Assembly: GCA_003224195.1 (NCBI GenBank) | Contig: QHYP01000134.1 | Location: forward strand, 1 to 13,404 | DNA from: Acidobacteriota bacterium | GTDB taxonomy: Bacteria; Acidobacteriota; Terriglobia; Acidiferrales; UBA7541 | DNA: 13,404 bases | Direction of reading: 5' to 3' | Shown: piece by piece, positions 1 through 6,394 of the stretch | How the letters are laid out: every line of letters begins with the position of its first letter | How positions within the stretch are numbered: the stretch's first letter is position 1 | The notes under the pieces: model-generated | What the model was told of the DNA's origin: nothing | Databases searched by the model: none | What the model saw: only the letters and a program-made list of their open reading frames with translations | Translations under genes and position numbers: made by a program

Positions 1-27
1 CTTCAGCTTCTATTTCCTCTTGATAAA

Positions 28-56
28 TTTATACTAGTATGTTACCATGCGTTCAA
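28..56 (-). promoter_or_regulatory. Leftward sigma-70-like promoter at window edge
   Basis: On the minus strand a -35 box TTGAAC (plus 51-56) is followed by exactly 17 bp and a -10 box TATAAA (plus 28-33). These match the consensus at 4 of 6 and 5 of 6 positions. Transcription would start near position 20 and run off the left edge into a gene not visible here. A purine-rich AGAGGAAA lies at 13-20, but no start codon follows within the window, so it may not be the ribosome binding site. The perfect palindrome ATACTAGTAT (31-40) overlaps the -10 box and spacer, which is where a repressor site would sit. Confidence 0.5.
31..40. promoter_or_regulatory. 10-bp palindrome, candidate operator
   Basis: ATACTAGTAT is a perfect 10-bp palindrome embedded between and over the boxes of the leftward promoter at 28-56. 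Short AT-rich palindromes in this position are common targets of dimeric repressors such as the PadR, MarR or GntR types. No regulator gene is visible here, so the identity of any binding protein is unknown. Confidence 0.3.
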
Positions 57-323
57 AACTTGGGTCAGTCTCGCACCCATACTGCTTCCGCCCGGCCCGG
101 CGCATCCGCTCTTTGAAAACCTAGAGCTTAACACCTTCAGCATCAGAATGTTACAGATCCCCTATCTAAACCCTTTCGGCTCATGCCCTTGCGCACACTT
201 CCATTTTCCGTACACAACACTTTTCCCTCCAAGCTCTTTTCTTTCAATCTCTTCCACACTCTTTCGCAAAACACGGGGGGTGGGTATCAACTCTTCCCAA
301 AGTGGAACTCTGGCACCCTCTTC

Positions 324-358
324 CACGAATCACGAATCACGAATCACAAGTCACGAAT
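324..358. repeat. CACGAAT heptamer tandem repeat, 5 units
   Basis: Five contiguous 7-nt units are present: three exact CACGAAT copies (324-344), one CACAAGT variant (345-351) and a further CACGAAT (352-358). On the minus strand the unit reads ATTCGTG, and a TGA recurs every 7 nt, so stops appear in all three minus frames within 21 nt. A second, shorter cluster of the same unit lies at 679-696 next to the peptidase stop codon. The role is unknown; it looks like a dispersed intergenic simple repeat. Confidence 0.85.
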
Positions 359-361
359 AAC

Positions 362-528
362 TCCTTTAGAGGCACATTCTTACAAAGTCCCTCGTTGCCA
401 ATTCCTTTGTCAGCAATCTCTTACAAAGCCGAACCGTAACGATATGTCAACAAACCACTTATAAGTCCTTTCTGAGCACATCCTTAAGTGCACTCGCAGC
501 CCTAAGTCCTTTCCTGGCACATTCTTAC
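362..528. repeat. Four degenerate 22-nt direct repeats, phased
   Basis: Four copies match TCCTTT-N4-GCACATTCTTAC: 362-383, 403-424, 466-487 and 507-528. The first and last are identical outside the N4 block, while the second and third carry a few substitutions in the right half. Start-to-start distances are 41, 63 and 41 bp. The 19-nt sequences after copies 1 and 3 share CTCG and GCC at nearly equal offsets, so the underlying unit may be a degenerate 41-nt tandem repeat. Possible roles are an array of protein binding sites or a decayed minisatellite. No origin-type gene is nearby to support an iteron reading. Confidence 0.6.
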
Positions 529-568
529 GAGAAACAGGGGGTGGGGTGGGCTAGGCTGTTATGGTTAA

Positions 569-606
569 CTGCGTCCCGATGAGGTCACGCACCCTCAGGA
601 ACGCAG
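569..606. repeat. Nested inverted repeat
   Basis: The outer arms CTGCGT (569-574) and ACGCAG (601-606) are perfectly complementary and enclose a second stem, TGAGG (580-584) with CCTCA (593-597). An alternative pairing joins GGGACG (606-611) to CGTCCC (627-632). The element lies about 85-120 bp past the stop codon of the leftward peptidase gene, so its transcript could fold here. There is no U tract, so it is not a standard intrinsic terminator. Confidence 0.45.
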
Positions 607-646
607 GGACGAAGAATCTCTCCTCACGTCCCGGCGAAGGGCGTCT

Positions 647-667
647 CTCCCGAGTAACTATCGGGAG
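647..667. repeat. 7-bp hairpin downstream of peptidase gene
   Basis: CTCCCGA (647-653) and TCGGGAG (661-667) form a perfect 7-bp stem around a 7-nt loop, 25 bp beyond the peptidase stop on the minus strand. The minus-strand sequence after the stem is GA-rich, not T-rich. It could stabilise the 3' end of the mRNA or act with a factor, but it lacks the features of an intrinsic terminator. Confidence 0.4.
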
Positions 668-678
668 CACTCTCTCAT

Positions 679-696
679 CACCAATCACGAATCACG
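679..696. repeat. Second heptamer repeat cluster
   Basis: CACCAAT (679-685), CACGAAT (686-692) and the start of a third unit, CACGG (693-697), belong to the same 7-nt repeat seen at 324-358. The TGA stop of the leftward peptidase (plus 692-694) lies across the junction of the second and third units. Confidence 0.65.
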
Positions 697-2662
697 GTGC
701 CTTCATGTGCTTGTCGTACCACGCGAGGATGCGGTTCAGCAGGTCCAGCAGATGCTTCTCTTCGTGAAATCCGTGCGGCTCCCGCGGATACACCACCAGC
801 TCCGCTTCCACGCCGTAGCGTTTCAGCCCCCGATACAGCTCCTGGCTCTGGCCCAGCGGGTCGGTCGTATCGGCATCGCCTTGCAGGATCAGCGTCGGCG
901 TCTTCGCGTTTTTCACGTACAAAAACGGCGAGCTGTTCAGGAATCCTTCCGGCTTTTCGTACGGCACGCCGTAAAACCACTCGTCGTACGCCGGGTGTTG
1001 CTCGGTGCCGAATTCCGAAATCAGATTCGCCATGCCCGCGCCGGAAACCGCCGCCTTCCACGGAAACGGAGTCTCTTGCGTGATGGCCCATTCCGCCATG
1101 TAGCCGCCGTACGACCAGCCGCCAATGCCGATGTGATTCGCGTCGGCGATGCCTCGGTGAATCAAATCCTCGATGCCGGCAACGACGTCTCTGAAATCGG
1201 CTCCACCCCAATCGCCGCGGTTCAGCTCCGTGAATTTTTGGCCGTAGCCGATCGACCCGCGAATGTTGGGATAAAAGATCGCGTAGCCCTTCGCCACGAG
1301 GAGCTGCCCCCACGTGTCGATCGAAGCCGACCATCGCCCCGTCGGCCCGCCATGGATCAGCGCGATCAGCGGCAGCTTCGATTTGCCGTCGTATCCTGCC
1401 GGCTTCAGAAGCGCCGCTTCAATCTCCACACCGTCGAAACTCTTGTATTTGAAATATTCCGGCGTCCTCAGCGCGAACTGTTTCCACGAATCATTCAGAT
1501 GCGATACCTGTCGCGGCTCCGACTTCTGGTCCCACAGCCAAATTTCCTGCGGCTCCGTGGCCGTCTGCCCGACAAACGCGATTTCCCCCCCCGTGGAGAG
1601 GGCAAACTGGCCCGGATTCGTCGCCAATTTCGTGATGTCTTCTTCCGTATCTCGCGCATTGTAGCCTGCGAAATGGTTGCGAAAGCCATCCGCGGCCACG
1701 GCCAGCACGCCGCCATCTTTGCGCCATTCATATTGGAAAATCTGGCGGTCCAGGCCCGCGCCCGTCAGGTTGCGCGCCGCGCCGCCGGCAAGAGGCTGGA
1801 GCCACAGATCGTGCGGATTGGGCCCATCCACGCGGCAGCCCATATAGGCGAGGGTCTTCCCGTCTGGAGCAACGCGCAATTCGCCGAAAGGCCCGCGGGG
1901 CGCCGCAATGAGCTTCATTGCGCCGTCGATTGCCGTAACGGCGAAAATGCGGTTGGTGTTTTGGTCCGACTCGGGATGATCCGTCGCGGAGACGATGAGT
2001 TTGTCGCCCTCCGGCACCCAGGCGATTTCTCCGATGTTCCAGTTCGTTGGCGTGATGGCTTTTGCTTCATGCGTCGCCACGTCCAGGATCCACAGCCGCG
2101 CGCGCTTCTCTTCTTTATCCACGACGCGCGCATCGTCTTTGTCCTTTTCTTTCTTCTCTTCGGCTTCCGTTTTCGGGTCGGGCGCCAGAAAAGCGATCTG
2201 CTTGCCGTTGGGCGACCATTCAAAACTCTGGATCCCGCGCTTGCCTTTCGTCAGCGCCCCGGCTTCGCCGCCGTCGGCGCGCATCAGGTAAATCTGATTC
2301 GCTTCTTCGCGATTCGACAGAAAGGCCAAAGTCTTGCCGCCCGGCGACCAGCGCGGCGAGAAATCCGATTTGGCCGAAAAAGTGAACTGGCGGATCGCGC
2401 CGGTCTTCTTCTCGAGAAGCCAGATGTGCCGCGCTCGTCCTTCGCCCTTGGGCGGTTCGGTGACGACGAACGTCAGGCGCTCGCCGTCCGGCGAAAACCT
2501 CAAATCGGTGATCGAGCGCAGCGTGAGCGCGGCTTCTGGCGTGAGCGCCTTCGGCGCATCCGCCGCCCGTGGTTTTTGTTGCGCGGCGACGGGCAGGGCG
2601 ATTCCAAGAATCAGCAAATGGAGTGCGGTCTTACGCCACCGGCGAGCCAGAAAGGAAGCCAT
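692..2662 (-). CDS. Secreted S9 prolyl-oligopeptidase-type serine peptidase
   Basis: This is a serine peptidase of family S9 (acylaminoacyl-peptidase/dipeptidyl-peptidase type), likely cleaving peptides outside the cytoplasm. I chose ATG at 2662 (656 aa), preceded by GAGGT at good spacing, over an in-frame TTG at 2680. The N-terminus is a signal peptide: basic RRWRK, a hydrophobic run at about 13-24, and V-A-A before Gln28. TolB/PD40-like propeller blades follow (SPDG, SPGG and SPNG motifs near 57, 106 and 150), with a Lys/Glu/Asp-rich insert at about 165-188. The C-terminal alpha/beta-hydrolase domain has GGWSYGG with nucleophile Ser517, Asp598 in the QGDAD segment and His630 in EPHGF. The triad is complete and the length is normal. 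It is the last gene of the leftward cluster, 14 bp after the ROK stop. Substrate unknown. Confidence 0.93.
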   Translation of the reverse strand: MASFLARRWRKTALHLLILGIALPVAAQQKPRAADAPKALTPEAALTLRSITDLRFSPDGERLTFVVTEPPKGEGRARHIWLLEKKTGAIRQFTFSAKSDFSPRWSPGGKTLAFLSNREEANQIYLMRADGGEAGALTKGKRGIQSFEWSPNGKQIAFLAPDPKTEAEEKKEKDKDDARVVDKEEKRARLWILDVATHEAKAITPTNWNIGEIAWVPEGDKLIVSATDHPESDQNTNRIFAVTAIDGAMKLIAAPRGPFGELRVAPDGKTLAYMGCRVDGPNPHDLWLQPLAGGAARNLTGAGLDRQIFQYEWRKDGGVLAVAADGFRNHFAGYNARDTEEDITKLATNPGQFALSTGGEIAFVGQTATEPQEIWLWDQKSEPRQVSHLNDSWKQFALRTPEYFKYKSFDGVEIEAALLKPAGYDGKSKLPLIALIHGGPTGRWSASIDTWGQLLVAKGYAIFYPNIRGSIGYGQKFTELNRGDWGGADFRDVVAGIEDLIHRGIADANHIGIGGWSYGGYMAEWAITQETPFPWKAAVSGAGMANLISEFGTEQHPAYDEWFYGVPYEKPEGFLNSSPFLYVKNAKTPTLILQGDADTTDPLGQSQELYRGLKRYGVEAELVVYPREPHGFHEEKHLLDLLNRILAWYDKHMKAP

Positions 2663-2676
2663 CGAGAAACCTCGTT

Positions 2677-3573
2677 TCAAGCGGCCCGAGCAGCGCGCCA
2701 GGCATTGAGCGCTGCGCCGATGATGCCCACATCGTCGCTCGTGGGAATCACCTCGAAGAAGCTGCCTTGCAGCGGGCTCATTTTGACCATTTCGTGCACT
2801 AGCCTGTCGAGCAGATCAACGTCGATGAATTCAGCATTGGGGCCGGTGACGAAGAAACCGCCGGGGCCTTCCATGTGAATGCTTGTGGCGGTCGCCGCGG
2901 CCAGGGCGCGATGACAAAGCAGCACGAATTCCGAGCAGCGCGCGTCGCCCGCTTTGGCATTCGCGAATACCTCTTCCGGCTCCAGGTCCAGAAAGCGCAG
3001 CCGCATGGCACGATGTCCCAGGATGCCTTCCAAGTGGCCGCGCCCTCCGCAGCCGCAGAAGTTTTCCTTGGGATCCAACGTGACGACCGAGTGCCCGCCT
3101 TCCCAGAAGCCCTCGCTCCACGGGTAGCGCCCGAAGCCCACGCCGTTCCCGAGCGTCCACGCGCGAGTGAGTTTGTGAAGTTTCCCGTGTGTCGCGGCAA
3201 TCCCGGCCGCCATCGCATCCGCGTCGTTGAACACGCGAACCGGCACCTGCGTGCCTTCGCGAGAGAGAGAGGATGCCAACGCACCTTGCAAATTGAATCC
3301 CTTCACCTGCTGCAAGTTTGGGGAATCCTCCACGACGCCTTCGCGGATCACACCCGGAAAGCCCAAGCCGATCGCTTCGATTTTTTCCTCTTTCGCGACC
3401 AGCCTGATTTGCTGGCGGACACACTCGCTGATGTTCTCCGCGGGCATGGACTGCAACGCGTCCAAGGACGCGCCTTTTTCCGGATAGGTGCGAAGCGGGC
3501 CGAGGAGCTTGTTGTCCTCCACGAGTCCCACGGCAATATGTTCCATCACGAGAACGCCGACTGTCTTGCGCAT
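2677..3573 (-). CDS. Divergent ROK-family protein (sugar kinase-like)
   Basis: This is a 298-aa protein of the ROK (repressor, ORF, kinase) fold, the family of bacterial glucokinases and N-acetyl-hexosamine kinases. ATG 3573 is preferred over an upstream TTG at 3612 because AGGGG lies 7 nt before it. The features that support the family are GFPG at 71-74, NDADA at 116-120 with catalytic-type Asp117, EGGH ending at His161, and a zinc-type motif C173-x-C175-G-x-x-G-H180-x-E182. Two departures stand out. The N-terminal phosphate loop DxGGT is replaced by VLVMEH, and the third zinc Cys is His. The usual glycine-rich phosphate-2 loop is also altered to LGNGVGFG. It may be a sugar-binding protein with weak or no kinase activity, or a kinase with unusual nucleotide binding. 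It sits 55 bp after sthA and 14 bp before the peptidase gene. Confidence 0.85.
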   Translation of the reverse strand: MRKTVGVLVMEHIAVGLVEDNKLLGPLRTYPEKGASLDALQSMPAENISECVRQQIRLVAKEEKIEAIGLGFPGVIREGVVEDSPNLQQVKGFNLQGALASSLSREGTQVPVRVFNDADAMAAGIAATHGKLHKLTRAWTLGNGVGFGRYPWSEGFWEGGHSVVTLDPKENFCGCGGRGHLEGILGHRAMRLRFLDLEPEEVFANAKAGDARCSEFVLLCHRALAAATATSIHMEGPGGFFVTGPNAEFIDVDLLDRLVHEMVKMSPLQGSFFEVIPTSDDVGIIGAALNAWRAARAA

Positions 3574-3628
3574 TGTGTTTCCCCTGGTCGCCGTCGAAAG
3601 GCGAACGATCAACTACTTATTCGACAAA

Positions 3629-5017
3629 TCAAACCCGGGCCAGTTTGTTGAGGCCATTGAAGGCCGCCGCCTTGTAGCATTCCGCGAGCGTCGGATAGTT
3701 GAATACCGTATCCACGAAATACTCCATGGTTCCTTTCAAGGCAATCACGGCTTGACCGATGTGCAGCAGCTCCGACGCTCCTTCTCCGATGATGTGCACG
3801 CCGAGAAGTTCCTTTGTGTCCGGTTGAAAAATGAGCTTCAGGCGTCCTGTCGTGTCTCCGCGAATCTGGCCCCGGGCAATCTCCCGGAAATATGCAATTC
3901 CCACTTCGTACGGCACGCCCGCGTCGGTCAATTGCTCTTCGGTCTTACCGATAAAGGAAATTTCCGGGATGGTGTAAATCCCGTAGGGATAGAGAGCCGG
4001 GTTGGAATGGACCGGCAATCCAAATGCTTTGGCGGCGGCAATCCGGCCCTGCTCCATGGAGACCGAGCCGAGGCTCGGGAAGCCGATCACATCTCCTACG
4101 GCAAAGATGTGTGATTGCTTCGTGCGGTAATCGGCATCCACGGGAATGCGTCCACGGTCGTCGGCTTCGAGACCTGCGGCAGCCAAGTTCAATTCATCCA
4201 CGTTCCCCTGCCGGCCCACGGCATACAGGAGCGCTTCGCCGGCGATTCTCTTCTTGCTTTTCAGATTGGCGGCAACGCCATTGTCGGGAGTCTCCTCCAC
4301 ACTTTCCACTTCTTCGTTCAGCCGGAGGGTGACGCGCCGGTCGCGCAGGTGATAGCTAAGCGCCTCGACCATCTCCGAATCCGCGAACTCCAGCAAGCGA
4401 GGCCGCTTCTCGACCAAGATGACGCGAACACCCAGCGTGGCGAACATGCACGTATATTCCACGCCGATGACTCCGCCGCCGACCACAATCATGGTCTTGG
4501 GGATTTCGGGCATCTGGAGAATCTGATCGCTGTTGATGATTGTGCGGTTATTGAAAGGGACGAGCGGCGAGATAGCCGGTTTGGTTCCCGTGGCGATGAC
4601 GATGTATTGCGCCTCGTACTCGGATTGCCCGCGCGAACCGACGACCTGAATGTGAAAAGGATCCATAAAGCTGGCGATTCCGGTCACAACTTCAATTCCA
4701 TTGCGAGCGAGCTGGGCGCGAATTACATCAATTTCCGTTTTGATGACGTGCTGCGCCCGGAACGACAGATCAGCCATCGTGATCTGGTCCTTCACGCGAT
4801 AACTCACGCCGTAGATACTCTGGTAATAGAAGCCGGAGAGATGCAGGACGGCTTCGCGCATCGTTTTGCTGGGGATCGTTCCAGTGTTGATGGCGGTCCC
4901 GCCGATTACTTCGAGCTTTTCGACGAGAGCTGCCTTCTTGCCGAATTTCGCCGCCTGAATCGCGGCGCGCTGCCCCCCAGGGCCGGAACCTATGACGATG
5001 AGGTCGTATTTTTCCAT
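3629..5017 (-). CDS. sthA: Soluble (Si-specific) NAD(P)+ transhydrogenase
   Basis: This 462-aa FAD flavoprotein should transfer hydride between NADPH and NAD+ in the cytosol and so balance the two cofactor pools. It belongs to the pyridine-nucleotide disulfide oxidoreductase fold: FAD-binding GSGPGG at 10-15, the NAD(P)-binding VVGGGVIGVEY at 178-188, the second FAD motif AVGD at 306-309, and a C-terminal dimer domain ending FNYPTLAE (439-446). In GGTAINTGTIPSK (39-51) both redox cysteines of dihydrolipoamide dehydrogenase are replaced (Ala42, Thr47), which separates transhydrogenases from lipoamide or mercury reductases. Length and C-terminus match E. coli SthA. ATG 5017 begins MEKYDLIVIG, as expected for the family; no clear Shine-Dalgarno precedes it. 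A longer open frame upstream lies antisense to the neighbouring gene and is not credible. It is the first gene of the leftward cluster. Confidence 0.93.
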   Translation of the reverse strand: MEKYDLIVIGSGPGGQRAAIQAAKFGKKAALVEKLEVIGGTAINTGTIPSKTMREAVLHLSGFYYQSIYGVSYRVKDQITMADLSFRAQHVIKTEIDVIRAQLARNGIEVVTGIASFMDPFHIQVVGSRGQSEYEAQYIVIATGTKPAISPLVPFNNRTIINSDQILQMPEIPKTMIVVGGGVIGVEYTCMFATLGVRVILVEKRPRLLEFADSEMVEALSYHLRDRRVTLRLNEEVESVEETPDNGVAANLKSKKRIAGEALLYAVGRQGNVDELNLAAAGLEADDRGRIPVDADYRTKQSHIFAVGDVIGFPSLGSVSMEQGRIAAAKAFGLPVHSNPALYPYGIYTIPEISFIGKTEEQLTDAGVPYEVGIAYFREIARGQIRGDTTGRLKLIFQPDTKELLGVHIIGEGASELLHIGQAVIALKGTMEYFVDTVFNYPTLAECYKAAAFNGLNKLARV

Positions 5018-5064
5018 AGGCAGAGGCGCGCGGCACGGGGCCGGGGCCCAAGACGAAACGCGCA

Positions 5065-5070
5065 AGTATA
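5065..5070 (-). promoter_or_regulatory. Candidate -10 box for sthA cluster
   Basis: TATACT on the minus strand (plus 5065-5070) matches 5 of 6 consensus bases and would start transcription about 40 nt before the sthA ATG. I see no acceptable -35 hexamer at 16-18 bp, so this is a weak call. The shared 177-bp spacer between sthA and the class V enzyme (5018-5194) must hold the start signals of both. Confidence 0.3.
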
Positions 5071-5194
5071 TCATCGGTGCCAGAGGCCATATTGTCCGCG
5101 CCGGGACTCGACCTGCCGGCGAGCCGCATGGCGAATGCGGGTACACTGTTTGCGATCGTTTGCGTGAATCCAGGCAAGATCCGCGAGGTGGGCG

Positions 5195-6394
5195 ATGGAG
5201 GAGATGCTGCCGCGGTGGCGTGAGGAAACTCCGGGATGCGCGAACCGGGTTCATTTGAATAATGCGAGCGCGGCGCTCATGCCGCAGTGTGTCTTGCGCG
5301 CCGTCACCGGTCATCTCGAGCGCGAAGCGAACTTTGGCGGTTACGAGAGCGCGGACGCCGCGGCGGAGACTGTTCAGGACGCCTACGGCAACGTGGCGCG
5401 GCTCCTCGGCGCCCAGGCGCGCAACATCGCCATCGTGGAGAACTCGACTGTCGCATTCTTTCAAGCGCTCGCGGCCTTCGACTTCCGGCCAGGGGACGTG
5501 ATCGTCACGACGCGGAACGATTACATTTCCAACCAACTGGCCTATCTGTCTTTGGCCCGGCGTTGTGGAGTCGAAGTGCGGCGCGCCGCTGACCTTGAAT
5601 CGGGGGGAACAGACCCGCACTCGGTGCGGGAACTTCTGCGCGATCCGCGCGTACGGCTTCTCGCGGTAACCTGGGTTCCCACGAATTCGGGGCTCATCCA
5701 ACCGGCCGAAGCTCTCGGCGAAATCGCCGAATCGGCAGGCGTGCCGTATCTGATCGACGCCTGCCAGGCGGCGGGGGAAATCCCTATCGATGTGCGAAAG
5801 CTGCGTTGCGATTTTCTGTCGGCGACGGCGCGAAAATTTCTTAGGGGGCCGCGCGGAATCGGGTTTCTCTATGTGTCTGACCGCGCGCTCGAGCGCGGAG
5901 AGTATCCGCTTTACATTGATATGCGCGGCGCGGAGTGGATCACTGCAAACACATTCGAGCTTGCGCCGGACGCGCGGCGATTCGAGAACTGGGAATTCGC
6001 CCATAGCCTGGTGCTGGGTCTCGGGGAGGCGGCGCGATATGCAGCTTCGGTTGGAGTCGAGCGCGGCGGCAAACGCGCGCGCGAACTGGCGGCATTGGCG
6101 CGAAACGAGCTGAGCGCGATCCCCGGGTTGCGGATGCTCGACCGCGGGAAAGAGCTTGCCGCGATCGTGACGGTGGACGTGGCGGGTTATGAGGCTCCGG
6201 AACTAGTGGAATTGCTGCGGCAGAAAGGAATCAATACGTCTGCTTCATTGCGCGCTTATGCCGTGATTGACATGGACGAGAAGCGCGCCGCATCAGCGCT
6301 GCGGATTTCACCGCATTATTACAATACCGAGGAAGAGGTCGCTGCTGTAGTCGAGGTGCTCGCATCCTTGCGCGCAAAGTCGGCTGCTCCGTGA
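5195..6394 (+). CDS. Class V PLP-dependent enzyme, EgtE/cysteine desulfurase-like
   Basis: This 399-aa fold-type I PLP enzyme belongs to aminotransferase class V. Visible landmarks are LNNASAA near 21-27 (substrate-binding loop in this family), ENSTVAFFQAL near 82-92 (phosphate region), LIDACQAAG at 186-194 with Asp188 and Gln191 contacting the PLP ring, and SATARKFLRGPRG at 209-221, where Lys214 should form the Schiff base. The RKFLRGPRG signature resembles EgtE-type C-S lyases and isopenicillin-N-epimerase-like enzymes more than IscS, and the SufS/IscS active-site cysteine loop is not evident. Likely chemistry is C-S lyase, desulfurase or racemase; substrate unassigned. ATG 5195 has GAGG 6 nt upstream; ATG 5204 is an alternative. 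It is transcribed divergently from sthA. No other ergothioneine genes are in view. Confidence 0.85.
   Translation: MEEMLPRWREETPGCANRVHLNNASAALMPQCVLRAVTGHLEREANFGGYESADAAAETVQDAYGNVARLLGAQARNIAIVENSTVAFFQALAAFDFRPGDVIVTTRNDYISNQLAYLSLARRCGVEVRRAADLESGGTDPHSVRELLRDPRVRLLAVTWVPTNSGLIQPAEALGEIAESAGVPYLIDACQAAGEIPIDVRKLRCDFLSATARKFLRGPRGIGFLYVSDRALERGEYPLYIDMRGAEWITANTFELAPDARRFENWEFAHSLVLGLGEAARYAASVGVERGGKRARELAALARNELSAIPGLRMLDRGKELAAIVTVDVAGYEAPELVELLRQKGINTSASLRAYAVIDMDEKRAASALRISPHYYNTEEEVAAVVEVLASLRAKSAAP

Larger units (their letters stand above)
1..691. other. Gene-free, repeat-rich spacer
   Basis: No convincing gene is visible in this 691-bp stretch. The short open frames at 148-360 and 183-464 have low-complexity translations rich in Ser, Pro, Phe and His, lack ribosome binding sites and overlap each other in different frames. 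The segment differs from its surroundings: about 150-272 is very poor in G on the plus strand, and it is interrupted by two G-run clusters (275-284 and 537-550). It contains a leftward promoter at the left edge, a CACGAAT heptamer array, a four-copy 22-nt degenerate repeat and inverted repeats near the 3' end of the leftward peptidase gene. Seen: composition and repeats. Inferred: it separates a leftward gene beyond position 1 from the peptidase operon that ends at 692. Confidence 0.7.

Noticed and set aside
148..464. Two small overlapping plus-strand open frames (70 and 93 codons)
   Set aside because: No ribosome binding site, low-complexity translations, and both run through the heptamer repeat.
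362..528. CRISPR array
   Set aside because: The repeat copies are degenerate, spacing is 41 and 63 bp, the conserved units are split by variable bases, and no cas gene is in view.
513..530. Sigma-54-like TGGCAC element in the fourth 22-nt repeat
   Set aside because: The -12 half does not fit: the GC dinucleotide expected about 10 bp after GG is absent, and the TTGC element is not found in any of the four copies.
707..2878. A 723-codon open frame on the plus strand across the peptidase gene
   Set aside because: It lies antisense to the S9 peptidase, which has signal peptide, propeller and triad. The plus translation is Arg-rich without recognisable domains, as expected from GC-rich codon use on the other strand.
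4115..5167. A 350-codon plus-strand open frame
   Set aside because: It is antisense to sthA and has no family resemblance.
5018..6004. A 329-residue N-terminal extension of sthA on the minus strand
   Set aside because: The extension is antisense to the class V PLP enzyme and shows no domain; SthA homologues begin at the MEKYDLIVIG residue encoded at 5017.
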